This document shows, one piece after another, positions 39,301 to 49,900 of a stretch of DNA of 64,000 bases. The DNA comes from Apostichopus japonicus (Eukaryota > Echinodermata > Holothuroidea > Aspidochirotida > Stichopodidae): NCBI RefSeq assembly GCF_037975245.1, contig NC_092579.1, positions 30,033,666-30,097,665 of the forward strand. The letters are read 5' to 3'. Position numbers and translations under genes: made by a program. The notes beneath the pieces are model-generated. The model had not been told where the DNA came from. It worked only from the letters and a program-made list of their open reading frames with translations, and did not search any database. How positions within the stretch are numbered: position 1 is the first letter of the stretch; each line of letters starts with the position of its first letter.

Positions 39301-40133
39301 GGTAACCAAGTCTCTTGTCCATTCGCTGGTTACATCTCGTCTCGATTACTGTAATGCTCTCCTGAATGGAACGTCATGCTCCTCAATCAAGAAACTACAG
39401 AGGGTCCAGAATACGGCTGCCAGAATCATCACCAGAACCCGTCGTTACGAACACATTACTCCTGTACTCCGTGACCTGCATTGGTTACCAATTCATCGCC
39501 GGATAAACTATTCTTAATGATCAATCTCCGAGTTATATGTCTGATTTAGTTAAACGCTACACGCCAGCTAGGGCATTACGGTCCCAAAGTCATCTTTCTC
39601 TAATCATTCCTCATACTAACAAAGTCACATATGGAGATTGTTCTTTTAGTGCTGCAGGTCCTAAACTCTGGAATTCTCTTCCCCATCACTTAAGAAATAT
39701 CACACATATTGACACTTTTAAGAAGCACTTGAAAACTTATCTTTTTAGGCTCGAGTATGGGCAATAATCTTATTCACATTTCTTTGTTTTATTCACTTTA
39801 CTGTGCCCATATTTATATTTTCTATTTTCTTTATTGTGGTTTATTACCCTGTCTTATATCAGGTTTTACTTTTACTGCTGTTGTTATTACTTTTAGGTTT
39901 TCTTAAGTTTGGTATTTTTATATTCCAGGTTTTGGTTCTTTTGTGCAGTGCTCTTGAGCATGTTTTACTTCTACTTTTACTGCTGTTGTTATTACTTTTA
40001 GGTTTTCTTATGTTTGGTAATTTTATATTCCAGGATTTGGTTCTTTTGTACAGTGCTCTTGAGCATGTTTTATTTCATGATAACAGCACTTTAATATATG
40101 GTATTTATTTATATATTATTATTATATTATAAA
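36320..40133 (+). mobile_element. CR1/L2-clade LINE, near full length, frameshifted
   Basis: 36671-37850 encodes an APE-type endonuclease: LNTRSIKNK, ALTETWL, GGGVAVIYK, VVYRPP, LLVGDLNFH, SGDHFAV. A reverse transcriptase follows: [43 protein letters not shown] and the catalytic YADD near 38936. The C-terminal part has [31 protein letters not shown] and LHWLP, then KLWNSLPHHLR. Frame changes lie near 37848, 38602 and 38831, and a short deletion near 39515 removes about a dozen codons. The 3' end is non-coding, holds a ~105-bp direct duplication (about 39862-40071) and finishes in ATT-rich sequence. No upstream ORF1 is seen, so it may be 5' truncated. The copy is dead. Confidence 0.88.
36671..39767 (+). 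pseudogene. LINE endonuclease-reverse transcriptase ORF, broken
   Basis: The single long coding region of the element at 36320-40133, now split into five frames (36671-37879, 37876-38631, 38616-38861, 38879-39517, 39537-39767). Endonuclease occupies roughly the first 330 residues after a short basic N-terminus (RHRGTVAGKSRER). Reverse transcriptase spans the middle three pieces. In a live copy it would nick the target and prime reverse transcription of its own RNA. Confidence 0.85.
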
Positions 40134-41510
40134 TAGGAAACATTAGGGGGACATCTTAAATCCATATTCCTTATATGTTAAAGACATACAGCTAAATGAA
40201 TACTGTAGTAGGTAGGCCATTCAGCAAGCAGCCATGTACTGTAAGACAAAGTTTGTTACTGGTCCATCTTTTGTCAGGGAATTTATAGTTGAGTATGCAA
40301 AACGTTTGCCTAGATCACTGTAGCCTATATGTCCATGACCTTTGAATACATATTCCATATACTACATTCTGTACCCCACAATGTACAATGAACATGGATT
40401 TGTGTGTTTGGAGGGGGGGGGGGGCTACTAAGTAGGAGAGACCCATTGAAGACGAGTGTACTTGATTTAGGGATTTTCTTGTACACACATTGCTTCCACC
40501 GTCTTATGTCAAATTAAACATTTTGTGTCAACTTCAACATAGGCAACATTAGGGGGACATATTCATATATGTTGAAGACATGTACAGCTAAATGAACAGT
40601 ACAGTTAAGACAAAGTTTGTCATTGGACTAGTGTTCAAACGATTATGCATAACAGAAAATACCGATTACTGATTATTTTTTTCATAATCGTACCGATTCC
40701 GATTCCATTTAATTTGAAAATGAGAAAATATCCCGTTTATACGAAATCGGCAATAAAGTTTGTGATAGAAACAATTATTGTGATTTTCATCTGTTTCCTT
40801 TTGCTTCTTGTAATACAAGGCTCTTAGATATCCTTTTGTATGTACCAAGTAACCTCTGGAGTTTCTCGGAAAGAAAAAAAAAAGATGCAATAATCGTACC
40901 GATTCCAATTCCGATTAGGTTAATCGTTTGAACACTACATTGGACCATTTTATTTCAGGGAATGTATAGTTGAGGATGATAAATATTGGCCTAGCTGGCT
41001 CTCACTGTAGCCCTTCATGACCTTCGAATACATATTCCATATTCCATACTACATACCTCACAATGTGCAATGGACATGGATTTGTGTGTGTGGAGGGAGA
41101 GGGGGCTACTAGGTAGGAAAGACCCATTGAAGACATGGGAACATGTTTTAAGGATTGCCATGAACACTATATGTGGCTTTAATGTCTTACAGGCCTATCA
41201 AATTAAATATTTTGTGTCAACTTACACATACGCAACATTAGGGGACATATATTCATATGTTGAAGACGTGCTATTAGCCACTGTGCCCCTGCTTATCTTG
41301 AACCCTGGTCCATCTTATTTCAAGGAATTTATAGTTGAGGTTGCTAAACATTTGCCTAGCTCACTGTATCCCTACATGACCTTTGGATAAATATTCCATA
41401 CTACTTAGCTCACAGTGTCCAATGGGCATATAAGTGGAGGGGGGGGGGGGGGGTACTGAGTAGGATAGACCTGCATTGGAATCATGTGTAACTAGGCTAT
41501 ACCAAAGTTC
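40134..41510. repeat. diverged ~0.4-kb tandem repeat, right part
   Basis: About three units, each with CATTAGGGGGACATATTCAT, TTACTGGTCCATCTT, GGGAATTTATAGTTGAG, GCCTAGCTCACTGTA, CATACTACAT and a poly-G run after GTGTGTGTGGAG. Interrupted by the hAT MITE at 40629-40937. Confidence 0.75.
40629..40937. mobile_element. 309-bp hAT MITE with perfect ends
   Basis: Perfect 17-bp terminal inverted repeats (TAGTGTTCAAACGATTA at 40629-40645; its complement at 40921-40937). An exact 8-bp target duplication CATTGGAC lies at 40621-40628 and 40938-40945. Subterminal ATAATCGTACCGATTCC occurs at both sides. The TAGTG ends and 8-bp duplication indicate hAT. The intact ends suggest a recent insertion. Confidence 0.92.
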
Positions 41511-41752
41511 AAACACAAGCGTTAAAATGCCTCAGAACTCTTTTTTTTTATAAGTAAATATTATATGTACTTGCCCAATGTTAAATGAATGGTGGTTATG
41601 ACATTCAGCACACAGCCAAGTATAGTAACACAAAGTTTATCACTGGACCTGTATTGGGGTACACTTCAATCCGAACATCACAAAAGACATTTTTTGTACG
41701 CAGTTGTCAAACTCATTATCAATCACTACATGAAATATCAAACCTTTCTTAC

Positions 41753-41850
41753 CTGTCAAGGTTTTGTGTGTTGTTTCAGGAGATGACTACTGTCACAGGA
41801 GCTTGTTTCAGATTCTGTACAATTTTCACAACTTTCCTCATCTTGTGGAA
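41753..41850 (-). other. exon-like acidic segment resembling 33673-33766
   Basis: Acceptor ATCTTTCAG, donor GACAG|GTAAGAAAG. Reads PQDEESCENCTESETSSCDS, SHLLKQHTKP, then TGA. Base similarity to the 33.7-kb exon is visible around TGTGAA...GAATCTGA.ACA. Probably a diverged relative of that exon; the stop and an unsuitable end phase argue against a functional coding exon. Confidence 0.3.
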
Positions 41851-42950
41851 CTGAAAGATATATGTGCAAAAGGTCATGAAGAATTTGTAGCTACAGAGTA
41901 TACAGTTCATAATTATTTAAGAATGAAACAGATCCAACAGTAAGCTAATGGGGTCTTACTTTACCAAATGCTGTAACGTTAGCTAGGCGTTTTGGACTAG
42001 TCACTGACCATAACTGTGTGTTATGGTTTATCAAAGGTGGAAGCTGTTTAACCGATCGTCAGCCAAATACCCAGAATTTGTAGCAAAGTACTGTACCTGT
42101 AATATATATTGTCATATTTTCCGAGAGTATTTTGAACTCATAGAGACAGATATTTTGATTATTTATTTCTTCAATGTTGTTTACATTTTAGACTGTTGAA
42201 CAGTGGCTTAATAAATTGGACAGATCATTAAATGTTTTGTTTAGTGTATTTTCAATAAAACTACTGTTTTTTTGCGTGCTTTGGGCGCTGTTATTAGACC
42301 TCCTAATCAAAGGTTTATTCTATACTAATGAGGTTATATTAATTGTTGCGGTTGGATTAACTAAATCCTTTTGTCTCGATGATTTGTGTTTCAAGGGTTT
42401 TAAGTTTTGTTCTGCTTGAACCTTTTATTTATTTACCATTTTATTAAATAATTACTATACATAATAATTTATGTTTTATGGTGTTGCTTCATATTTCTTA
42501 TTTGTGTCGATGGCCACCAATACTAATGAATGGTTGATCGTGATCTGGTAAATAAGTCAAGTTCCTTATCTGACCGAAATTCGGGTAAATATCCACAATG
42601 TTTACTAAAACCTCCACAACACAGTCACTGCTGTTTGCACGATTCTTACCCACTTTTACTAGTTTTAACAATAATTTTTTTCTTACTTAACTGTGTGTAG
42701 CACATCTTCATCATGGACAATATCTTGTAATTATATTTTAAAAATGAATTTAGTGATAAAAGACAACAAATTTTGCCAAAAGTTTACACACACAATACGA
42801 CAGGACAGACCTCTAAGTAACCATGCTGTTACCAGGACATTTGTACCCAAACCGCAGTATCAGCCAGTGAAAACAAACAATAGATACATTCACTAAGTAC
42901 TATGGTCTAGCTTGATCGCCAGAGCTAAAATACTCTTATTCAGAAGTTTA
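41851..42950. other. no feature recognised
   Basis: AT-rich intergenic or intronic sequence; short open frames only, none with a recognisable family. Confidence 0.4.
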
Positions 42951-42954
42951 AACT

Positions 42955-43042
42955 TCAAATAATTCAAGTAATTTCAAGTAATTTCAAATAATTCAAGTAA
43001 TTTCAAATCATTCAAATAATTCAAGTAATTTCAAATAATTGT
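42955..43042. repeat. short AATTCAAGTAATTTCAA minisatellite
   Basis: About eight units of the form TTCAAGTAA / TTCAAATAA in tandem, ending at TTCAAATAATTGTG. Confidence 0.8.
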
Positions 43043-43169
43043 GTAGTTATTTGCTACTAAACACTAATCGTTTAAGTCAAGAAACCTTTTTTTTACTTAG
43101 CTATAGAGCCATTATCTGTACGTTATCTACACTATTCAAGAGTAGAACAACACATTGACATAAACATGA

Positions 43170-43570
43170 TGCAGCTCAGATTTGCGACCCTTATAACGTC
43201 TCAGACCAAGATAAAATAGAAAAAATTCAAAGGAAGGCAGCACAATTTGTAACTTGTGATTTCCGTAGGCAATCCAGCGTCACTGAGATCTTAAAGACTT
43301 TGAAATGGGAACCCCTCATAGAAAGACAGAAAAGGGCCAGACTCATGCTTTTTTTATCAAATTATAAATGGCCTAGTTGCAGTCCCAAACGAGACTAATC
43401 CCTTCTTGAAACCAGGGAGACGTGAAAGCTATACTCAAATTCCTTGCTTTTCATTATAGTTTCTATCCTAGGACTATTAAAGTCTGGAATACGCAATCCT
43501 TGGCCAATAAGGAGAGCCATATTCTTTGAGGTGCTTAAAACTAGATTCCCCACGTATGGTTGTTAGTGTT
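43170..43570 (+). mobile_element. LINE reverse transcriptase C-terminal fragment
   Basis: Conceptual reading with several frame changes: CDPYNVSDQDKIEKIQRKAA, QFVTCDF, SSVTEILKTLKWEPLIERQK, RARLMLF, then QIINGLVAVPNETNPFLKPG. This matches the post-RT region common in Jockey/CR1-like LINEs (IQRRAARFVTN...LGW..LEERR...LFYKIVNGLV). It is a different family from the 36-40 kb element and is heavily decayed. Confidence 0.7.
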
Positions 43571-44073
43571 ACTAGCACTGCTGCCCTGAGTAACAACATC
43601 CTCGTTGTGATACCCGAGAGGGGTTTTAACAAGTACATAACAGAAACAGAAATACACTGTAGATTGGTGTGTGGTCACCGGCAAAAATCTGGTGACTGCC
43701 GAAAAGTGACTTCAGCCTGCGCTGCCCATAGACGTTAACTCGAATTAGGCAAGTCTGATGTAATTCACATATATACCTTAGCCCTAGCCTCATCGTGCAT
43801 CGTTTCATTGTACATCAACCAAGGACTCTAGTGTGGAGGTTTGCGAAAAGTTCCCATTTTCATGCAGAAGAGGTTATAGCGCTTACACATGTTAAATCTC
43901 TGACCAAGGTGGCTAAATCCTGACTAGTCCAAAATCACAACGTTGCACCACGGTGCACACACACAGAAATATTTTCTGAGTTCTCCGTACGCATTGATTT
44001 TGCACAGGAATGCGATCTCAAAATAAAATATAGTTCGTTATATACAGTAGATACAGTCAACCATCTCCGTGAG
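43571..44073. other. no feature recognised
   Basis: No gene or repeat identified. A plus-strand 70-codon frame at 43526-43738 overlaps the end of the LINE fragment and has no recognisable family. Confidence 0.4.
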
Positions 44074-44720
44074 GCGTTGCAAATGTTCAAAGCCCCCAGT
44101 CCCAAGTCCCCACGGTATGGTACTCATACTTCATATGGTACATGAACACCTAGCTTGTACATACGAAATTTGGGTCAGGAATTAGTTTGGGTCAAATCCC
44201 TATTTTCCTTGGCGCACAGGGCCCGAATCACATGCCAGATATGCCAATTTTGTTTTTGACTTATAAAAAAAATGAAACAGCTCCCATTGACTTTGTGTTA
44301 GCTCCGTGGGTGGGGTGTTGCAAATGTTCAAAGCCCCCAGTACCAAGCCCCCCATGGTATGGTACTCATACTTCATGAACACCTAGCTGGTACATACAAA
44401 ATTTTGGTCAGGACTTAGTTTGGGTCAAATCCCTATTTTCATTGGCGCACAGGGCCCGAATCACATGCCAGATATGCCAATTTTATTTTTGACTTATAAA
44501 AAAAATGAAACAGCTCCCATTGACTTTGTGTTAGCTCCGTGGGTGGGGTGGTTCAAATGTTCAAAGCCCCCAGTCCCAAGTCCCCACGGTATGGTACTCA
44601 AACTTCATGAACACCTAGCTGGTACATACGAAATTTGGGTCAGGACTTAGTTTGGGTCAAATCCCTATTTTCCTTGGCGCACGGGGCCCCTAACACATGC
44701 CAGATATGCCAATTTTGTTT
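44074..44720. repeat. ~233-bp tandem repeat, 2.7 units
   Basis: Near-identical units with CAAATGTTCAAAGCCCCCAG, GGTATGGTACTCATACTTCA, TTTGGGTCAAATCCCTATTT and GCCAGATATGCCAATTTT. Starts near 44074, 44316 and 44549. The two similar short open frames at 44187 and 44420 are the same repeat translated twice. Confidence 0.85.
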
Positions 44721-44816
44721 TTATCTACAGATGTATACATGTACTAAGTAATAATGTAGCATGACAATGTTGCCTCTTTGGTGATTGGAAAAGAGTTAAC
44801 TAACATAGCAAATTCT

Positions 44817-45162
44817 TTAACTTTAAGACTCGCGCAAAACGAAACGTTAATCTGACCTAGTTTCGAAAGAGGTGTAACAAAAGTGTTAGACACCATCATC
44901 AACCCAGAAAATACGCACACAGCTTGCTACTGTACCTTTGGTAATTAGACACTAGTGTACAGTCAGTACATACAGCTGTGGTCAATACCTACAGCACAGT
45001 GTACAAACGATGCAGCGATGGACATATCTCAGGTCCAGCTAAAGATAACAAGGTATCACTTTCATTACTGTGTTCATTTTGTAGCTCAACAAGCAGAAAA
45101 TTTCACTTGCAAGCAACAGAAAGATTCCTTTCTTAGAGGGGCGAGTCTTCAATGCCTTTTAA
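44817..45162. mobile_element. TTAA-bounded MITE-like repeat (346 bp), inverted relative of 26359-26715
   Basis: TTAA at 44817-44820 and 45159-45162. Ends share AAGACTCGC in inverted orientation (TTAACTTTAAGACTCGCGC; reversed right end TTAAAAGGCATTGAAGACTC). Most of its length matches the 26.4-kb copy in the opposite orientation. Confidence 0.7.
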
Positions 45163-46927
45163 CTGCCAAAATCTGATGATTAAATCAAAAGATATTTTCA
45201 GATACTACTAGACTGGATAAGAGGAGCTTAATTAGGCGTTAGGTGAGACATTTCTTCAGGTATTTAGGCTTCATTTTGTTTCCTTTAAATTACTGATGCT
45301 ACAACAAAAATTGGGGGTTGGGGGCCGGGGGGGGCAGAGTAAGACTCAAAACTTATTATAGATTCAGAACCAATTTACCACCTTGAGTTTTTAAGTTGCA
45401 GAAAAGGAGCTTTTCATCAATGGTCTATATACGTCTCATGCTTTACTTATATCTAATGATTGCTGTGTAATGAGATCCCTTTTGCGAATATGATTTGAGG
45501 TAATTCTAAAAAATAAGTATGTGGAAGCTTGGGGTATAGGAGCACAAGGCCTAGTTTTACTAAGACAATGGTCTCCATACAGGAGAGCAGTGGCAAAATT
45601 GTGTTCCACGTCATACATTATTTTGTCAATCTGGTTATATGTGAAATTTAAAGGTCTTGTTCATATGAAATCTTGAACAATAAAAATTATAATCTTTGCA
45701 GTCATGCTGGCATGTGTACATGGGTGTGTTATTAATGTGGTCATGCTTAGCAGCTTGTAAACACAATATCTCAAGAATGGAAACTTTGACAGTCCCCATG
45801 TTTGATATGTAGGTGGGCTACATTGAATAAAAGAACCTGATTGTCTTTAAAGATCAAGGTTTGGGGTCAAAGGATTTACAGAAATCCTTGTAAAAGCAAT
45901 ATCTCAAGAAGAAAAGCTTTCAGAGATTACAGGTTACCTGTGCTGATGTATTACACTGTTGTACTAAATAGAAGACTACAGTAAGACCGTTTTGGTCATC
46001 AATCACTCTTTGTAAATGTCTTTGTCTTTGTAAATATTCTTAATGCCACATCTCTTCCTCAATGCTTTTTGCTATAATACTTAAATCAAGTGTGTTGTTC
46101 ATCCTGGCTATAACTTTTGATAACATTGAAACCACAATGCAGTTTTGCATTCTGGTTATACATCTTTCTTAGGACTGTTGTATATATTCCTGTTTCACAT
46201 GCTGTTTATGATGTTTAATTAAAGGTTCACCTTTATTGGTATCTTCAATTCCTGTGTCTCTTATCTGTGACAGTGTCGGATTCTGTAATTTAAAATTGTC
46301 CAAGAAAGCATGGAAAACGATATTCATAGAAATTTGAAAATATAATAACCTGGTTCTGTTTTTATATGCATACTTCTAATGCATGTTTCAAAGGATTTGG
46401 TACTCACGTCACCCTAAGTGCATTTTGCACATTACATTGTTTTCAAGCACTAAGTATGACAAACTATAAAGTGTTATGCTCTCGGTACACTTGGTAAAGC
46501 ATTTTCCTCCTATTACATGTAGGTCATCATTCAAACACTTGATATGAAATAATGTACTGAGTGTTTGCTATATATGTAGTGCAAATGTCCCTTTACCAAA
46601 AGACCCTGTTTAATAACAAGAAATTGCTCTGCTGTGAATGGAACCCTAATTATAAACCTATTAGCTTAAACCTATAATCCGAAACCAAAATGTCTCCGCT
46701 TTGAAGCAGCCAAACAGGCACCATGAACAGCTTCGGCGCTGCAATGCAACATCAAACAAACAGTCAAAGCATTGTAGAAGAAAATATGTCAGTAAGACAT
46801 CTCAAATTCTAGCAGGCCTATGTAGTTTTTCACAAAGGTAGTATGCTATTTTACTATTCTACAGCTCAGTTATTTTCTGTAGTGTTTCACACCAAGATAG
46901 CAGTCCAAACACTAGGTTGAACTGGTT
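45163..46927. other. intergenic sequence, no gene recognised
   Basis: Holds a G-rich run (45311-45336) and diverged AATATCTCAAGAA(T/G)(G/A)-type repeats (45765, 45900) like those at 34 kb. An exon-shaped segment on the minus strand near 46220-46275 is too short to judge. Confidence 0.4.
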
Positions 46928-49900
46928 TTGCCCACCATGGTTATTCACACACTTGATATTCCATTCTGGGTGTCACTTACCACATCAAAGACACAGTGGT
47001 TCAAACACTTGGTACAAAACACTGAGTGTTTCGTGTACCATCTTAACCAGACAGTAGGGTTGAGGCTAGTGTCAAGGTGTTTCGGCAACACGACTAATTG
47101 GTTTTGCATTCTGAGGGTTTCACTGAGATAAGTGTCAAGGTGTTTCGACAACGCAGCTACTTGAGGTTAATTTCAAGGTGTTTCCACAACGCCAGCTAGT
47201 TGAGACTAGTTTCAAGGTGTTTCGACAACAAAACTTGGTATTGCTTTCTGAGGGTTCCACTGAGATTAGTGTCAAGGTGTTTCGACAACACAGCTAGTTG
47301 AGGCTAGTGTCAAGGTGTTTCGACAACAAGACTACTTGGTATTGCATTCTGAGGGTTTCACTGAGATTAGTGTCAAGGTGTTTCAACGACGCAGCTAGTT
47401 GAGGCTAGTTTCAAGGTGTTTCCACAACGCCAGCTAGTTGAGACTAGTTTCAAGGTGTTTCGACAACAAAACTTGGTATTGCTTTCTGAGGGTTCCACTG
47501 AGATTAGTGTCAAGGTGTTTCGACAACACAGCTAGTTGAGGCTAGTGTCAAGGTGTTTCGACAACAAGACTACTTGGTATTGCATTCTGAGGGTTTCACT
47601 GAGATAAGTGTCAAGGTGTTTCAACGACGCAGCTAGTTGAGGCTAGTTTCAAGGTGTTTCCACAACGCCAGCTAGTTGAGACTAGTTTCAAGGTGTTTCG
47701 ACAACAAAACATGGTATTGCATTTTGAGGGTTCCACTGAGATTAGTGTCAAGGTGTTTCGACAACACAGCTAGTTGAGGCTAGTGTCAAGGTGTTTCGAC
47801 AACAAGACTAATTGGTATTGCATTCTGAGGGTTTCACTGAGATTAGTGTCAAGGTGTTTCAACAACACAGCTAGTTGAGGTTAGTTTCAAGGTGTTTCCA
47901 CAACGCCAGCTAGTTGAGACTAGTTTCAAGGTGTTTCGACAACAAAACATGGTATTGCTTTTTGAGGGTTCCACTGAGATTAGTGTCAAGGTGTTTCGAC
48001 AACACAGCTAGTTTCAAGAGACTACTTTCAAGGTGTTTCGACAACACATATAGTTAAGGCTAGTGTCAAGGTTTTTCGACTACTGTACAAGACTTGAAAT
48101 TGCATTTTGAGGGTTTCACTGAGATAAGTGTCAAGGTGTTTCGACAATGCAGCTAGTTGAGACTAGTTTCAAGGTGTTTTGTCAACAAAACTTGGTATGC
48201 ATTCTGAGCTAGGGTTCCACTGAGATAAGTATCAAGGTGTTTCGACAACACAGCTAGCTGAGGCTAGTGTCAAGGTGTTTTGACAACAAGACTTGGTATT
48301 GCATTCTGAGGGTTTCACTGAGATTTATAGGTGTTTCGACAACGCAGCTAGTTGAGGCTAGTTTCAAGGTGTTTCGACAACAAAACATGGAATTGCATTC
48401 TGAGGGTTCCACTAGATTAGTGTCAAGGTGTTTTGACAACACAGCTAGTTGAGGCTAGTGTCAAGGTGTTTCGACAACAAAACTTGGTATTGCATTCTGA
48501 GGGTTCCACTGAGATTAGTGTCAAAGTGTTTCGACAACACAGCTAGTTGAGGCTAGTGTCAAGGTGTTTCGACAACAAAACTTGGTATTGCATTCTGAGG
48601 GTTTCACTGAGATTAGTTTCAAGGTGTTTCAACAACACAGCTAGTTGAGGTTAGTTTCAAGGTGTTTCCACAACGCCAGCTAGTTGAGACTAGTTTCAAG
48701 GTGTTTCGACAACAAAACATGGTATTGCTTTTTGAGGGTTCCACTGAGATTAGTGTCAAGGTGTTTCGACAACACAGCTAGTTTCAAGAGACTACTTTCA
48801 AGGTGTTTCAACAACACAGCTAGTTGAGGTTAGTTTCAAGGTGTTTCCACAACGCCAGCTAGTTGAGACTAGTTTCAAGGTGTTTCGACAACAAAACATG
48901 GTATTGCTTTTTGAGGGTTCCACTGAGATTAGTGTCAAGGTGTTTCGACAACACAGCTAGTTTCAAGAGACTACTTTCAAGGTGTTTTGACAACACATAT
49001 AGTTAAGGCTAGTGTCAAGGTTTTTCGACTACTGTACAAGACTTGAAATTGCATTTTGAGGGTTTCACTGAGATAAGTGTCAAGGTGTTTCGACAATGCA
49101 GCTAGTTGAGACTAGTTTCAAGGTGTTTTGTCAACAAAACTTGGTATTGCATTCTGAGCTAGGGTTCCACTGAGATAAGTATCAAGGTGTTTCGACAACA
49201 CAGCTAGCTGAGGCTAGTGTCAAGGTGTTTTGACAACAAGACTTGGTATTGCATTCTGAGGGTTTCACTGAGATTTATAGGTGTTTCGACAACGCAGCTA
49301 GTTGAGGCTAGTTTCAAGGTGTTTCGACAACAAAACATGGAATTGCATTCTGAGGGTTCCACTGAGATTAGTGTCAAGGTGTTTTGACAACACAGCTAGT
49401 TGAGGCTAGTGTCAAGGTGTTTCGACAACAAAACTTGGTATTGCATTCTGAGGGTTCCACTGAGATTAGTGTCAAAGTGTTTCGACAACACAGCTAGTTG
49501 AGGCTAGTGTCAAGGTGTTTCGACAACAAAACTTGGTATTGCATTCTGAGGGTTTCACTGAGATTAGTGTCGAGGTGTTTTGACAACGCAGCTAGTAGCC
49601 TAGTTGAGACTAGTTTCAAGGTGTTTCCAAAACAAAACTTGGTATTGCTTTCTGAGGGTTCCACTGAGATTAGTGTCAAGGTGTTTCAACAACACAGCTA
49701 GTTGAGGCTAGTGTCAAGGTGTTTCGACAACAAGACTAATTGGTATTGCATTCTGAGGGTTCCACTGTGATTAGTGTCAAGGTGTTTCAACAACACAGCT
49801 AGTTGAGGCTAGTGTCAAGGTGTTTCGACAACAAGACTAATTGGTTTTGCATTCTGAGGGTTTCACTGAGATTAGTGTCAAGGTGTTCCAACAACGCAGC

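Noticed and set aside
39803-40132. Leucine-rich 109-codon frame that looks like a membrane protein
   Set aside because: Lies in the LINE 3' region and comes from a T-rich ~105-bp duplication.
46220-46275. Possible short minus-strand exon (NPTLSQIRDTGIEDTNK) between TTACAG and AAG|GTGAAC
   Set aside because: Too short, no family resemblance and no phase partner; left as chance.
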